The position numbers were made by a program, and so were the translations under genes. From positions 1 to 64,000 of the forward strand of contig CAJBYO010000003.1 of the NCBI GenBank assembly GCA_903959905.1: a stretch of DNA of 64,000 bases, given 5' to 3'. The notes under the pieces were generated by a model. The model saw only the letters and a list, made by a program, of their open reading frames with translations, was not told where the DNA came from and made no database searches. This DNA is from an uncultured Bacteroidales bacterium (lineage in GTDB: Bacteria > Bacteroidota > Bacteroidia > Bacteroidales > FEN-979). Below, in pieces: positions 7,495 through 15,577 of the stretch (position 1 is its first letter; each line of letters begins with the position of its first letter).

Positions 7495-7743
7495 TCAATC
7501 GCCAGGCGATAATTGACTCATTAATGCATCAAAATCATTTTTCAAAAAAGGATGGTCCGCTAACAGAGCTCGAGCAGTCTGTTCAAAAACAGATTCAAGC
7601 GATTTTACGTATTCATCATAGTATTCCGGCCTGCAAGCCAAAACCAACGTTTGGACAGTGGATTCAAGGACTATTACCTTGGCGCGTAACATCAATAACT
7701 CGCCCAGCACATAATGTGCGTACTTCTCTTGATCAATAACCAT
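7495..7743 (-). CDS. Hypothetical 82-residue protein on the opposite strand of the early region
   Basis: From the ATG at 7743 the product is mostly amphipathic helix: YVLGELLMLRAKVIVLESTV, then EYYDEYVKSLESVFEQ and KNDFDALMSQLS. This looks more protein-like than the overlapping rightward frame (7434-7739), which is rich in isolated His, Pro and Thr. It would be transcribed against the early operon, so it may be expressed in the lysogen. No family recognised. Confidence 0.45.
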   Translation of the reverse strand: MVIDQEKYAHYVLGELLMLRAKVIVLESTVQTLVLACRPEYYDEYVKSLESVFEQTARALLADHPFLKNDFDALMSQLSPGD

Positions 7744-7843
7744 ATAGCTTTCATTTAAAGGTTTGACAACGTAAATGTAAGCACTTCCCTGGGAAAAGCA
7801 AGAGCGGCTGGATCGAATCAGCCCCAGGGACCAAAAACAAAGC

Positions 7844-9895
7844 ATGGAGATCTACAACAACATATTCTGCATCAGCAAACCCGACCTCACCTCAGGGGAT
7901 CCTCATAGCGACAGCGTGAAGGAACGCCCGGTGATGAGTGAAGCTGCATACAATCATTATGTTGGAAGAATACCTCACGTGCGTGTTCGCAAAGGTGGTG
8001 GACCTGGTTGCCCTGCTCTACTCAATTATGATCAGATCCGCACCGACATCAAGCAACGGATCTTTGAAAAGTACGGCGATGTGAAACAGTACTCCCGCCG
8101 GAACCGGTTGCAGGAACTTATACAGCCGGATCACAAAGCTTCAAAGTATTTCAGTGACTTCCTTTTTGACGATGATACAAATATCAAGTCAGATCGCCAG
8201 GTTGAATACAACGCAAACGCAACCATCCTGAATGCGATCGCAAATTATTACACAGAACTCAAAGGTCGTAACAAGCGGTTGAGCAAACGCACCTCCGGTA
8301 TTTGGGATCTCATTTCAGACGCAGTAAATTCCCTGGACACTAACAGGTATCCTCACTCACTTCCAACTCACCCGCTTCGTCTCCAGGATAAATTCAAGAA
8401 CTACCTCCAACACGGTTACTTCCACCTCATTCATAAGGGTAATAAAAACGCCAATGCGCGCAAGACCAGCGATGCAGTTGAAAGGCTGATCATATCGCTG
8501 TACTGCATGGACAATCTGCCGTTCGGAACATGGGTATATGACAATTATCTGCAGTTCCTGTCAGGTAAACTGATCATCGTTGACAAGGAATCCGGGCTTT
8601 GCTTTGACCGTGATGACTTCTTTGATGACGAAAAGGGAACATACATCACTATCAGCAGATCCACAGTGTGGAACATCATCAATAACCCGGCGAATGCCAT
8701 CATCATTGACCGCCTCCGGAACAACCGCATTGATCACATAACACAGAACACGCCGTACAACCACCGCAAGCTCCCGCAGTACTCCCTGAGCAAGATCTCC
8801 ATGGATGACAGGACGCTGAGCCGTAAAACGATTGATGGCAAGTGGCTGAATGCTTACATGGCCTTTGATGTTCTCAGCGATGCAGTGATCTCCTGTGTTC
8901 ACAGCACCGATTCACCTTCAGTGAGCATGGTATGGGATTGTTTCCGCAGCATGTTCCACACGATCAACCAGCACGGTCTGGTATGGCCTGGTGAGGTAGA
9001 AGTTGAGAACCATTTGATGTCCGATATCTCCGAGGATCTGAACGCCATGTTCAATTATGTCACCTTTTGCGCTCCTGGTCTGTCCAGGTCAAAACGTGCC
9101 GAGCATAAAATAAAGTCCAAAAAGTACGGAGACGAAAAGAAACACCAGGTTGGTATCGGTCGCTGGAATCAAAAGGGTGCATACAAGACGAAGTCAGAAA
9201 ACAAGGACGAAGATTACAAGCAGCCACGGATACCTGTTGAGACACTCGTGGCCGAAGATCGTGAAAGCATCCATCGCTTTAATCACTCCCCACATCCTAA
9301 TCAGAAGATGTTCCCAGGGAAAACACGCTGGCAGGTACTGGTAGAAAACATGAATCCGGATCTATCCCGGCCACAGAAACATAAACTCTTCCGCTACATG
9401 GGCGTGCGTACTGAGACTTCCATCCGGAACAATGACTTCGCCACGGTCATGTATGAGAAATATGCGATTGACAACCAGGGCGCCATCGCTCGCCTGAAAC
9501 CGCATAACTACAATGTGGAAGCGTACTACGTTCCGGATCCTGATGGCAACATCGGCGAAGTGTACCTGTACCAGGGCGACACCTTCATCACCAAGGCCAC
9601 CAAAATTGAGCGCTACAACGAGGCCAAGATGGAACGCACTGAAAAGGATGAACAGATCCGCACCACTCAAGCCAAACGCCAGGCACACTTCTTCAAAACT
9701 GAAAAGGATGGAATCATTGAGAAGGTCACCCGCAAGATGGAGCTCATCACTCCGGTTGATTACACCGATATCCCCGTTGACATCATCGTCCCACAGCCTA
9801 TTGAGGAGAAACTCACCGACGAGGAATACATGAAAAGGCTGATGGATGACTACGGCGGATCCTGGGCAAGTGACAAGGCCATAAATGACATTTAA
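7844..9895 (+). CDS. Mu-like transposase (MuA family)
   Basis: 683 residues, close to the 663 of MuA. It catalyses strand transfer for integration and replicative transposition. An N-terminal DNA-binding region precedes an rve-type catalytic core with D342 (YMAFDVLSD), an acidic cluster E384/E386/E388 (GEVEVENHL) and E420 (SKRAEHKIKS). A MuA-C-like beta segment follows (about 520-600), and the tail is long and charged (EKLTDEEYMKRLMDDYGGSW). In Mu the tail contacts MuB, whose homologue is next. The second catalytic acid appears to be Glu rather than Asp. Confidence 0.9.
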   Translation: MEIYNNIFCISKPDLTSGDPHSDSVKERPVMSEAAYNHYVGRIPHVRVRKGGGPGCPALLNYDQIRTDIKQRIFEKYGDVKQYSRRNRLQELIQPDHKASKYFSDFLFDDDTNIKSDRQVEYNANATILNAIANYYTELKGRNKRLSKRTSGIWDLISDAVNSLDTNRYPHSLPTHPLRLQDKFKNYLQHGYFHLIHKGNKNANARKTSDAVERLIISLYCMDNLPFGTWVYDNYLQFLSGKLIIVDKESGLCFDRDDFFDDEKGTYITISRSTVWNIINNPANAIIIDRLRNNRIDHITQNTPYNHRKLPQYSLSKISMDDRTLSRKTIDGKWLNAYMAFDVLSDAVISCVHSTDSPSVSMVWDCFRSMFHTINQHGLVWPGEVEVENHLMSDISEDLNAMFNYVTFCAPGLSRSKRAEHKIKSKKYGDEKKHQVGIGRWNQKGAYKTKSENKDEDYKQPRIPVETLVAEDRESIHRFNHSPHPNQKMFPGKTRWQVLVENMNPDLSRPQKHKLFRYMGVRTETSIRNNDFATVMYEKYAIDNQGAIARLKPHNYNVEAYYVPDPDGNIGEVYLYQGDTFITKATKIERYNEAKMERTEKDEQIRTTQAKRQAHFFKTEKDGIIEKVTRKMELITPVDYTDIPVDIIVPQPIEEKLTDEEYMKRLMDDYGGSWASDKAINDI

Positions 9896-9928
9896 AACAC
9901 CAATTATAAACCAATCCCCACAAACACC

Positions 9929-10801
9929 ATGATCAACAACGAAATCAAACATCGCATCTTAACAGAACTCGCCGAGCGGCGAAACAACTTCGCCGGATCT
10001 GACGCGAAATTCGCCATCAGCATCGGTATTAACAACGCCCAGTACTCCCGGATCAAGAACGGAGAGGTGGACCGGGTGTTATCAGACTCAAACTGGGTCA
10101 GCCTGGCGAGAGTCATGGAGATCTCAATCGGGAACGCTCCGGTGTGGAACATCGCAAACACACCAGTGTTCAACTTCATCACTGATCAGCTGCATTTTTG
10201 TCAGGACAATGCATCAAGCCGGTTGCTGTGCGACATTGCTGATATCGGTAAGACATTTACGGCAAAGGCATTCGTGAAATCAAACAAGAACGCTATCTAT
10301 GTTGACTGTTCACAGGTGAAATCAAAGCAGAAGCTCGTTCGCTTCATCGCCAAAGAGTTCGGGGTAGGGAATACGGGAAAGTACAGCGATGTGTACGCGG
10401 ATTTGGTGTTTTATCTGCGCTCCCTTCCCTCCCCGTTGATTATACTTGACGAAGCAGGTGACCTGGAGTATGCCGCTTTCCTGGAACTTAAAGCCCTTTG
10501 GAATGCCACGGAGCGTTGCTGCGGATGGTACATGATGGGCGCTGACGGACTGAAGCATAAAATCCGCCGTGCCATCGATGGAAAGAAGGTCGGATTCACT
10601 GAGATCTTCTCACGCTACGGCTCCCGGTACCAGAAAGCCACTCCGGATGGCAACGAGGATCTGATCAAGTACAAGTCACTCACCGCTGGCCTGATCATCC
10701 GGGCCAACTGCACCGGTGATGTGAATGTTCAGCAGATGATCGTCCGCACAGACTACTCATTAAGGCGTATTGCCGATGAACTTCGCAAACTGGCAGTATA
10801 A
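9929..10801 (+). CDS. MuB-like AAA+ ATPase, target-capture protein
   Basis: 290 residues, similar in size to MuB (312). Residues 1-65 form an HTH module (ISIGINNAQYSRIKNGEVDR), as in MuB. Residues 80-260 form the ATPase domain: Walker A region CDIADIGKTFTA with G107-K108-T109, and Walker B PLIILDEAGDLEY. MuB delivers target DNA to the transposase and gives target immunity. The Walker A lacks the usual leading glycine (DIADIGKT rather than GxxxxGKT). The stop overlaps the next start (TAATG), so the two ATPase genes are coupled. Confidence 0.88.
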   Translation: MINNEIKHRILTELAERRNNFAGSDAKFAISIGINNAQYSRIKNGEVDRVLSDSNWVSLARVMEISIGNAPVWNIANTPVFNFITDQLHFCQDNASSRLLCDIADIGKTFTAKAFVKSNKNAIYVDCSQVKSKQKLVRFIAKEFGVGNTGKYSDVYADLVFYLRSLPSPLIILDEAGDLEYAAFLELKALWNATERCCGWYMMGADGLKHKIRRAIDGKKVGFTEIFSRYGSRYQKATPDGNEDLIKYKSLTAGLIIRANCTGDVNVQQMIVRTDYSLRRIADELRKLAV

Positions 10802-11433
10802 TGTTGTCAAAACGCGCCATATCCATCCACCAACTTTATCGGACCAACATCCGGAGCTTAGACTTTGCCGGTGAGTGGCTTGATGCGATCGGTTGTCCGG
10901 AGCCAACAGGATCCTGGTTGATTTGGGGTAACCCTGGCAACGGGAAAACAAGGTTCGCCCTCCAGCTCGCCAAGTACCTGACCACCTTCGGTCGCAAGGT
11001 AGCCTATGACTCACTTGAGGAAGGTGTATCGCTATCCTTACGGAATGCCATTGAGGACAGCAACATGCAGGAAGTGTCACGCAGGTTCATTCTCCTGGAC
11101 AAAGAGCCGGTTGCTGAACTGATAGATCGCCTGACCAAGAAAAAGAGCCCTGATGTGATCATCATTGACTCTATCCAATACACCGGAATGACATACGCTG
11201 ATTACAAATCGCTGAAAGACCGGTTCCGTACAAAGCTTTTCATCCTGATATCACATGCAGAAGGATCACAGCCCAGTGGTCGCGTTGCCCGGTCAATCCG
11301 GTTTGATGCCTCCGTGAAAATATGGGTGGAAGGATTCCAGGCATTTCCCGCCTCCAGGTATGGCGGTGGTGAGCCTTACATGATTTGGGAAGAGGGCGCA
11401 TTCAAATTAACACATCCAAAAACTGAGGAGTAA
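10801..11433 (+). CDS. RecA/DnaB-fold ATPase
   Basis: A 210-residue single-domain ATPase. Walker A is GNPGNGKT near residue 43, followed by the RecA-type strand AYDSLEEG. Walker B is DVIIIDSIQYTG and a sensor-like strand FILISHAEGSQPSGR carries the conserved histidine region. This resembles RadA/Sms or DnaB-like core folds and is probably a replication or transposition accessory. It is coupled to the MuB-like gene in front and to the next gene behind by 1-nt TAATG overlaps. Fold is confident; role is not. Confidence 0.7.
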   Translation: MLSKRAISIHQLYRTNIRSLDFAGEWLDAIGCPEPTGSWLIWGNPGNGKTRFALQLAKYLTTFGRKVAYDSLEEGVSLSLRNAIEDSNMQEVSRRFILLDKEPVAELIDRLTKKKSPDVIIIDSIQYTGMTYADYKSLKDRFRTKLFILISHAEGSQPSGRVARSIRFDASVKIWVEGFQAFPASRYGGGEPYMIWEEGAFKLTHPKTEE

Positions 11434-11855
11434 TGAAAACCGAAACTATAAAAACTGTAAACCTTAACCGCGCAGTGAATATGCGCAGTAAAGTAATGTT
11501 GCTCACCGGGCACAGTGAGATTGAAATGAATCACATGATGTTTGACTTTGCCGTAGCCTACATGAAGCAAATGGGCATGAGTGAGGATTGGCTGGCCATC
11601 TGGTTGCAGGAGCCCATGTTTTGGGGCTGGTGGAAACAACAGTGGGCACTCATTGACGAAGTGTTCTGGTACAAGTACGCTGGCAACCAGGGACGGGAGG
11701 ACGTTCAGGACGCTCTCCGTAACCGGTACAATCAACTTCACATGTCCCTGGACAAGTTCCCTGACGATATAGTGTACGAAAAGATCCATAGCAGCTACGA
11801 GGTGACCAGCAATGCGATCATCAAGAAGATCACCTCAAAACACGAGAATTTATAA
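11433..11855 (+). CDS. Hypothetical early phage protein
   Basis: 140 residues, tryptophan-rich in the middle (EPMFWGWWKQQWALIDEVFW). Mostly helical by composition, with no signal or membrane segment. Translationally coupled to the upstream ATPase (TAATG) and 20 nt before the DUF3164 gene. No family recognised. Confidence 0.65.
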   Translation: MKTETIKTVNLNRAVNMRSKVMLLTGHSEIEMNHMMFDFAVAYMKQMGMSEDWLAIWLQEPMFWGWWKQQWALIDEVFWYKYAGNQGREDVQDALRNRYNQLHMSLDKFPDDIVYEKIHSSYEVTSNAIIKKITSKHENL

Positions 11856-11875
11856 ACCCTTTAAATACCATTGAA

Positions 11876-12490
11876 ATGATCCAAAAAGTAAAAGACAAGA
11901 CCTGGACCGACGAGTCAGGCGCATCAGTACCGATCAATTATATCTCTGCCGTGAGCCGCATGAAGGAACGCAATGCGGAGACGCTCCTGCGCGAGGCCAA
12001 GATCGTGAACAAAAAGCTGGTTGAGTACAAGGCCAAGATGGAGAAGCTCTGCCACGAGGTCTATGTGAAAGCCATGGAAGAGTATAAGGCTTCCAAAGAA
12101 GGTAAGGGCAACTTTACCTGGTTCAACTTTGACCGTTCAATCCGGGTTGAGGTCAGCATTCAGGAGCGCGTTGTATTTGACGATCTCGCCATCAAAGCTT
12201 CAAAGGAGAAACTTGATGCCTTTCTCAATGAATCACTGGACTCCAAGACTGCATTCATCAAAGACATGGTGATAGAGGCTTTCTCAACCTCCCGTGGCAG
12301 GATTGACTCCAAGAAGGTCATGCAGCTGATCAAGTATCGTACCAAGATCAGCCATCCGCTGTTTCAGGATGCCATCAATATTCTGAGCGACGGGATCCTC
12401 AGGCCGGACACCAAAACATACTTCCGGATATGGGAACGTGCTTCGGATGGACAGTACGAAATAATTGAGCTCAACTTTTCGGCACTATAA
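11876..12490 (+). CDS. DUF3164 family phage protein
   Basis: 204 residues matching the DUF3164 pattern seen in Mu-like phages: N-terminal TWTDESGASVPINYIS, a central FDRSIRVEVSIQERVVFDD and C-terminal ISHPLFQDAINILSDGI with a YFRIWER strand. Function is unknown; the family sits in the early region of transposable phages between transposition and lysis genes, as here. The protein is predicted cytoplasmic and helical. Confidence 0.82.
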   Translation: MIQKVKDKTWTDESGASVPINYISAVSRMKERNAETLLREAKIVNKKLVEYKAKMEKLCHEVYVKAMEEYKASKEGKGNFTWFNFDRSIRVEVSIQERVVFDDLAIKASKEKLDAFLNESLDSKTAFIKDMVIEAFSTSRGRIDSKKVMQLIKYRTKISHPLFQDAINILSDGILRPDTKTYFRIWERASDGQYEIIELNFSAL

Positions 12491-12514
12491 CGTGGGGTTG
12501 TTAGTGCCAAACTA

Positions 12515-12586
12515 TGCGCTGTAGAGCAGTGGTAGCTCGCCGGGCCCATAACCCGGAGGCCGCAGGTTCAAATCCTGCCAGCGCTT
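12515..12586 (+). tRNA. Initiator-type tRNA-Met (anticodon CAU), noncanonical C33
   Basis: The cloverleaf folds well: acceptor TGCGCTG/CAGCGCT, D stem GAGC/GCTC, anticodon stem CCGGG/CCCGG, 5-nt variable loop, T stem GCAGG/CCTGC with loop TTCAAAT. Three bacterial initiator hallmarks are present: a mismatch at 1-72 (T:T), three consecutive G:C pairs closing the anticodon stem, and A11:U24. The anticodon loop is CCCATAA, so position 33 is C, where nearly all bacterial tRNAs have U. CCA is not encoded. It lies between two early prophage genes on the same strand. Whether it is charged and functional is unknown. Confidence 0.88.
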
Positions 12587-12611
12587 CAAGGAATCAATTA
12601 AAACACACAGT

Positions 12612-13163
12612 ATGTATAAATGTCATTTAATCATTGAAGGAAGTATCTCCGAGATCCAGGAGATCATGACGCTCCTGTCAGGTGTTAAGGATCATGTCAC
12701 GCATGTTGGTCCCGTTCCACGGAGTTTCAAATCTGAGAAGCCGGAGCCGATTGAGCAAGCTCCATCAGAACCTGCAGTCAAGACGGAACCTGAACCGCAA
12801 CTTACTCCAATAGCTCCTGAGCCAGTGGATGCAAGGATAGATTACACGCATTGCATGACATGCGGTAAGTTATATGTTCCACTAAAAAAACAAAAGAAAC
12901 CATTCTGTTCAAAGTCATGTTACATGAAGGATTGGTTTGACAGGCATAAACCTAAGGATGATCCTGCCCCCCCTTCTGATCATATTACCGACGCCGGGAA
13001 AATGATAGAACTCGCGCCGGCAGAACAACCACATGATGTGATTGTTCAAGAAAAAAGCGAAACCATAGAGAAGCTGGATAGGTTATCACAAAAGCTGCAG
13101 GAGGTTAAGAAAACCTGTCCGACCCCGAAAAAACGACCTGAAATTCACCGAGAAATAATGTAA
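12612..13163 (+). CDS. Phage protein with a treble-clef-like zinc motif
   Basis: 183 residues. The middle carries CMTCGKLYVP and FCSKSCYMKDWFDRH (about residues 80-115), four cysteines spaced as in short zinc-binding domains. Both flanks are proline- and glutamate-rich and probably disordered. It directly follows the tRNA gene. A DNA- or RNA-binding or adaptor role is possible but nothing specific is recognised. Confidence 0.6.
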   Translation: MYKCHLIIEGSISEIQEIMTLLSGVKDHVTHVGPVPRSFKSEKPEPIEQAPSEPAVKTEPEPQLTPIAPEPVDARIDYTHCMTCGKLYVPLKKQKKPFCSKSCYMKDWFDRHKPKDDPAPPSDHITDAGKMIELAPAEQPHDVIVQEKSETIEKLDRLSQKLQEVKKTCPTPKKRPEIHREIM

Positions 13164-13165
13164 AT

Positions 13166-13771
13166 ATGGGACTCTACACGAAAAACGAAATCCGCACATT
13201 CATGGGCAAAATGATTGATCCACTGGCCCCGGATCCCGAGCTGATCACACTGGTTGATATTGCCCACGCATTGAGCAACATCTGCAGATGGAATGGTCAC
13301 ACGATGAAATTTTATTCAGTGGCTGAACACTGCATATTCGTACAGAACCTGGTTGAGTCGCGTGAGGACAAGATCGCTGCCATGCTGCATGATGCCAGTG
13401 AGGCATACATCGCCGATGTGTCCAGGCCAGTGAAGCACCGGCTGAAAAACTATTTTGAGATTGAGGATGATCTGATGATGGTTATTGCCAAGAAATTCGG
13501 ATTCCAGTACCCACTTTCAGCTGAAGTGAAGAAGGCCGATGAATATTCACTCAATTGGGAGTGGAACAATATTGTGATCGCAGATCGTGTTCCGACAATG
13601 CAGCCGATGCAAGCAAAGAGAGCATTCATGGACCTGATGGATACGCTTACCGGGAATAGTACCTATGACATGTACTGCTGGTCCTGTCACAGGATTATCC
13701 CAAGTTCTGAGATTACTGCCGATAAACGGCATGACGAAGATAAGGGTGGTTGTGGATGTTATCTGAAGTAG
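13166..13771 (+). CDS. HD-domain phosphohydrolase (YfbR-like nucleotidase fold)
   Basis: 201 residues. The HD signature is clear: H55 in FYSVAEHC, H75-D76 in AAMLHDASEAYIADV and a later Asp in VKKADEYSLNWEW. Such enzymes are metal-dependent phosphohydrolases; the VAEHC/HDASEAY spacing resembles 5'-deoxynucleotidases. A C-terminal cysteine cluster (YCWSCHRIIPSSEI, GGCGCYLK) adds a probable zinc knuckle not typical of YfbR. In phages such genes may alter nucleotide pools. It follows the previous gene with 2 nt between. Confidence 0.75.
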   Translation: MGLYTKNEIRTFMGKMIDPLAPDPELITLVDIAHALSNICRWNGHTMKFYSVAEHCIFVQNLVESREDKIAAMLHDASEAYIADVSRPVKHRLKNYFEIEDDLMMVIAKKFGFQYPLSAEVKKADEYSLNWEWNNIVIADRVPTMQPMQAKRAFMDLMDTLTGNSTYDMYCWSCHRIIPSSEITADKRHDEDKGGCGCYLK

Positions 13772-13772
13772 C

Positions 13773-13988
13773 ATGGACAAGATCGAACGCATGGACCTGG
13801 TGAGAAGGGGAATAACAGTACTCAGATCACAATACAACCAGCGCAAAAGCTGCTGGATGATCGCCAAGGCGACATTAAACGGTGGATGGACGCACTTCAG
13901 CACATCCTGGTACCTGACTCGGCAGGACACCGATAAGAAAATTGACTTCATCGTTTCACAGAACCCGGATAAAATCAAAAAAGACTGA
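13773..13988 (+). CDS. Small hypothetical phage protein
   Basis: 71 residues, basic, with aromatic residues clustered in the middle (GGWTHFSTSWYLTR). One base separates it from the HD gene stop, and its stop is 1 nt before the next start. No family recognised. Confidence 0.5.
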   Translation: MDKIERMDLVRRGITVLRSQYNQRKSCWMIAKATLNGGWTHFSTSWYLTRQDTDKKIDFIVSQNPDKIKKD

Positions 13989-13989
13989 C

Positions 13990-14409
13990 ATGGTAACTGC
14001 TCAAAAATGCTTAGAAAAGTACGGACCAGCATCCGCAAGTAACCGGAACCTGGTTGTATGGACGGTGCCTGATGAACTGAGGCGTGGCCCGATCCCTCCG
14101 AGAATCTACCTGAACAAGGACATGATTAAGCCCCTTGTACAGGCATTCAGGAATCTGATTGATCGTGGATTCATTGACGAACTGAAAACATGGGACGGCT
14201 GTTTCAACATCCGTGCCATGAGGGGCCAGGTGATCATGAGTCTGCACTCCTGGGCAGTTGCTGTCGATGTTAATGCAGCTGAGAACAAGATGGGTAAAAC
14301 GCCAAAGTTGTCTGCCGGTTTCGTTCAGTGTTTCACGGATGCCGGGTTTGAATGGGGCGGAAACTGGCACACTCCTGATGGTATGCACTTTCAACTTGCA
14401 ACGATATGA
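13990..14409 (+). CDS. M15-family peptidase (endolysin-type D,D-carboxypeptidase fold)
   Basis: 139 residues. The peptidase M15 zinc ligands are visible: H86 and D93 in SLHSWAVAVDVN and H133 in TPDGMHFQ, with D130 as likely catalytic neighbour. These enzymes cut peptidoglycan stem peptides and serve phages as endolysins. There is no signal peptide, so export would rely on a holin. I start at the ATG at 13990, 1 nt after the previous stop. It lies in the early half rather than with the spanin- and holin-like genes. Confidence 0.8.
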   Translation: MVTAQKCLEKYGPASASNRNLVVWTVPDELRRGPIPPRIYLNKDMIKPLVQAFRNLIDRGFIDELKTWDGCFNIRAMRGQVIMSLHSWAVAVDVNAAENKMGKTPKLSAGFVQCFTDAGFEWGGNWHTPDGMHFQLATI

Positions 14410-14687
14410 GCGAAGAGTACGATATTGATAGCGAAATGTCATGTCCGGTATGCGGACACTCGCCCCTGCATTACAGAACCTGTAGCAATTGGTGCGATGA
14501 TGGATACTTTGATGAATCAGACGATGATCCCATCAACTTCATGCCAGGTGAATCACAAAGGATATGTTCGGAATGTCGCGGAACAGGCACTGAATGGTGG
14601 TGCCCGAAATGTGGTGAAAATCTTTCCGGAATACTAAGTTTCGCAAACACGGATGATCCGGATGAAGATGGGAGGATATGGCCATGA
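14406..14687 (+). CDS. Zinc-ribbon/DnaJ-type cysteine-rich protein
   Basis: 93 acidic residues with three paired-cysteine knuckles: CPVCGHSP, ICSECRGTG and WWCPKCGEN. The CxxCxGxG-like element resembles DnaJ zinc repeats. It overlaps the peptidase stop by 4 nt (ATGA) and the next gene the same way. Probably a small zinc-binding adaptor; function unknown. Confidence 0.6.
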   Translation: MSEEYDIDSEMSCPVCGHSPLHYRTCSNWCDDGYFDESDDDPINFMPGESQRICSECRGTGTEWWCPKCGENLSGILSFANTDDPDEDGRIWP

Positions 14688-14908
14688 GAAAACCTGGTTT
14701 AATCATTCAGTTCTCAGATGGCCTCCGGGTCATTGAATATAACGATCAGCCACTGCGTGAAACAAGGAAACGGATTATACTCCACCTGGTGGATCACGAA
14801 AACAAACACATCCTGAACGAAGATGGAAAGCCGAAGATCCGGATATTGTCAGAAATGGATTACTACAACGAAATGCAAGCTTCAAAATTAATCGGGTACG
14901 TTGACTAA
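14684..14908 (+). CDS. Hypothetical phage protein
   Basis: 74 residues, predicted beta-rich then helical. The ATG at 14684 overlaps the previous stop (ATGA) and has GGAGG 8 nt upstream; the in-frame ATG at 14678 would leave only 2 nt, so 14684 is preferred. No family recognised. Confidence 0.6.
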   Translation: MRKPGLIIQFSDGLRVIEYNDQPLRETRKRIILHLVDHENKHILNEDGKPKIRILSEMDYYNEMQASKLIGYVD

Positions 14909-14921
14909 AGGAGGAAACAAA

Positions 14922-15119
14922 ATGAGTATTACACATTCAGGAAACATTGATGATATCAGGTGCTCTATCAATAATCTCATTCCAAAAAATGATGTACAAA
15001 AGGATGAATTTATTGATTATTTGAAAAAGAGTTATGAGACTGAGGCCAACAGGGACTTTCCACGGTCAACAGTTTTGAAAATGATCAATGTGAAGATTCG
15101 TAAACTTGAAAGATTTTAG
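14922..15119 (+). CDS. Hypothetical phage protein with strong Shine-Dalgarno
   Basis: 65 residues, charged and helical (DEFIDYLKKSYETEANRDFP). AAAGGAGG at 14907-14914, 7 nt before ATG 14922, fixes the start; such a strong SD is unusual among Bacteroidetes genes and hints at phage-tuned expression. No family recognised. Confidence 0.6.
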   Translation: MSITHSGNIDDIRCSINNLIPKNDVQKDEFIDYLKKSYETEANRDFPRSTVLKMINVKIRKLERF

Positions 15120-15121
15120 CC

Positions 15122-15577
15122 ATGAAACACACAATCGGAAGACACCGCCGCCTTTATGGTCTGTTCCACGAAACAGGCACCGAGAAGTTTCGTCAGGATC
15201 TGGTCTTTTCATTTTCCCATGGCCGGACCGACAGCAGCTCAGAGCTCAGCGACCTTGAATGTGATGAACTGATACATCACCTGGAGAAGATGACACGCAA
15301 GGAGCACGGCCCCACGCTCTCAGGAGTTGATTACAAAGGTCAACAGCAACGCCGCAGGATCCTGTCGCTTTGTTATAACATCGGATGGGTGAAGTGGAAC
15401 CAGGGCAAAGGAAAGCACGAAATTGACTGGGAACGCCTTAAGGGATGGATGCAGAAATACGGCTACCTGCACAAACCAATGAACGATTACACTTACACAG
15501 AACTCCAGCGGCTTGTCAAGCAGTTTGAAAACATGGCGACCGCTGTATTATCAACCCCTCAAACACCAACCAAATGA
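15122..15577 (+). CDS. GemA/gp16-like phage protein (DUF1018-type)
   Basis: 151 residues. The pattern DECDELIHHLEKM-like helix, RRRILSLCYNIGWVKW and LKGWMQKYGYLHKPMNDYTY resembles the DUF1018/GemA family of Mu-like phages, in which GemA affects host gene expression and DNA topology. Its place between small early genes and the late regulator region matches Mu. The stop overlaps the next start (ATGA). Family call rests on motif impression only. Confidence 0.6.
   Translation: MKHTIGRHRRLYGLFHETGTEKFRQDLVFSFSHGRTDSSSELSDLECDELIHHLEKMTRKEHGPTLSGVDYKGQQQRRRILSLCYNIGWVKWNQGKGKHEIDWERLKGWMQKYGYLHKPMNDYTYTELQRLVKQFENMATAVLSTPQTPTK

Noticed and set aside
7434..7739. Rightward 101-codon frame in the early region
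   Set aside because: Composition (scattered His, Pro, Thr, no helical periodicity) looks like the shadow of the leftward frame 7495-7743, though this is not certain.
9362..9952. 196-codon leftward frame inside the transposase gene
   Set aside because: Fully antisense to the well-supported MuA-like gene; hydrophobic low-information product typical of a shadow.
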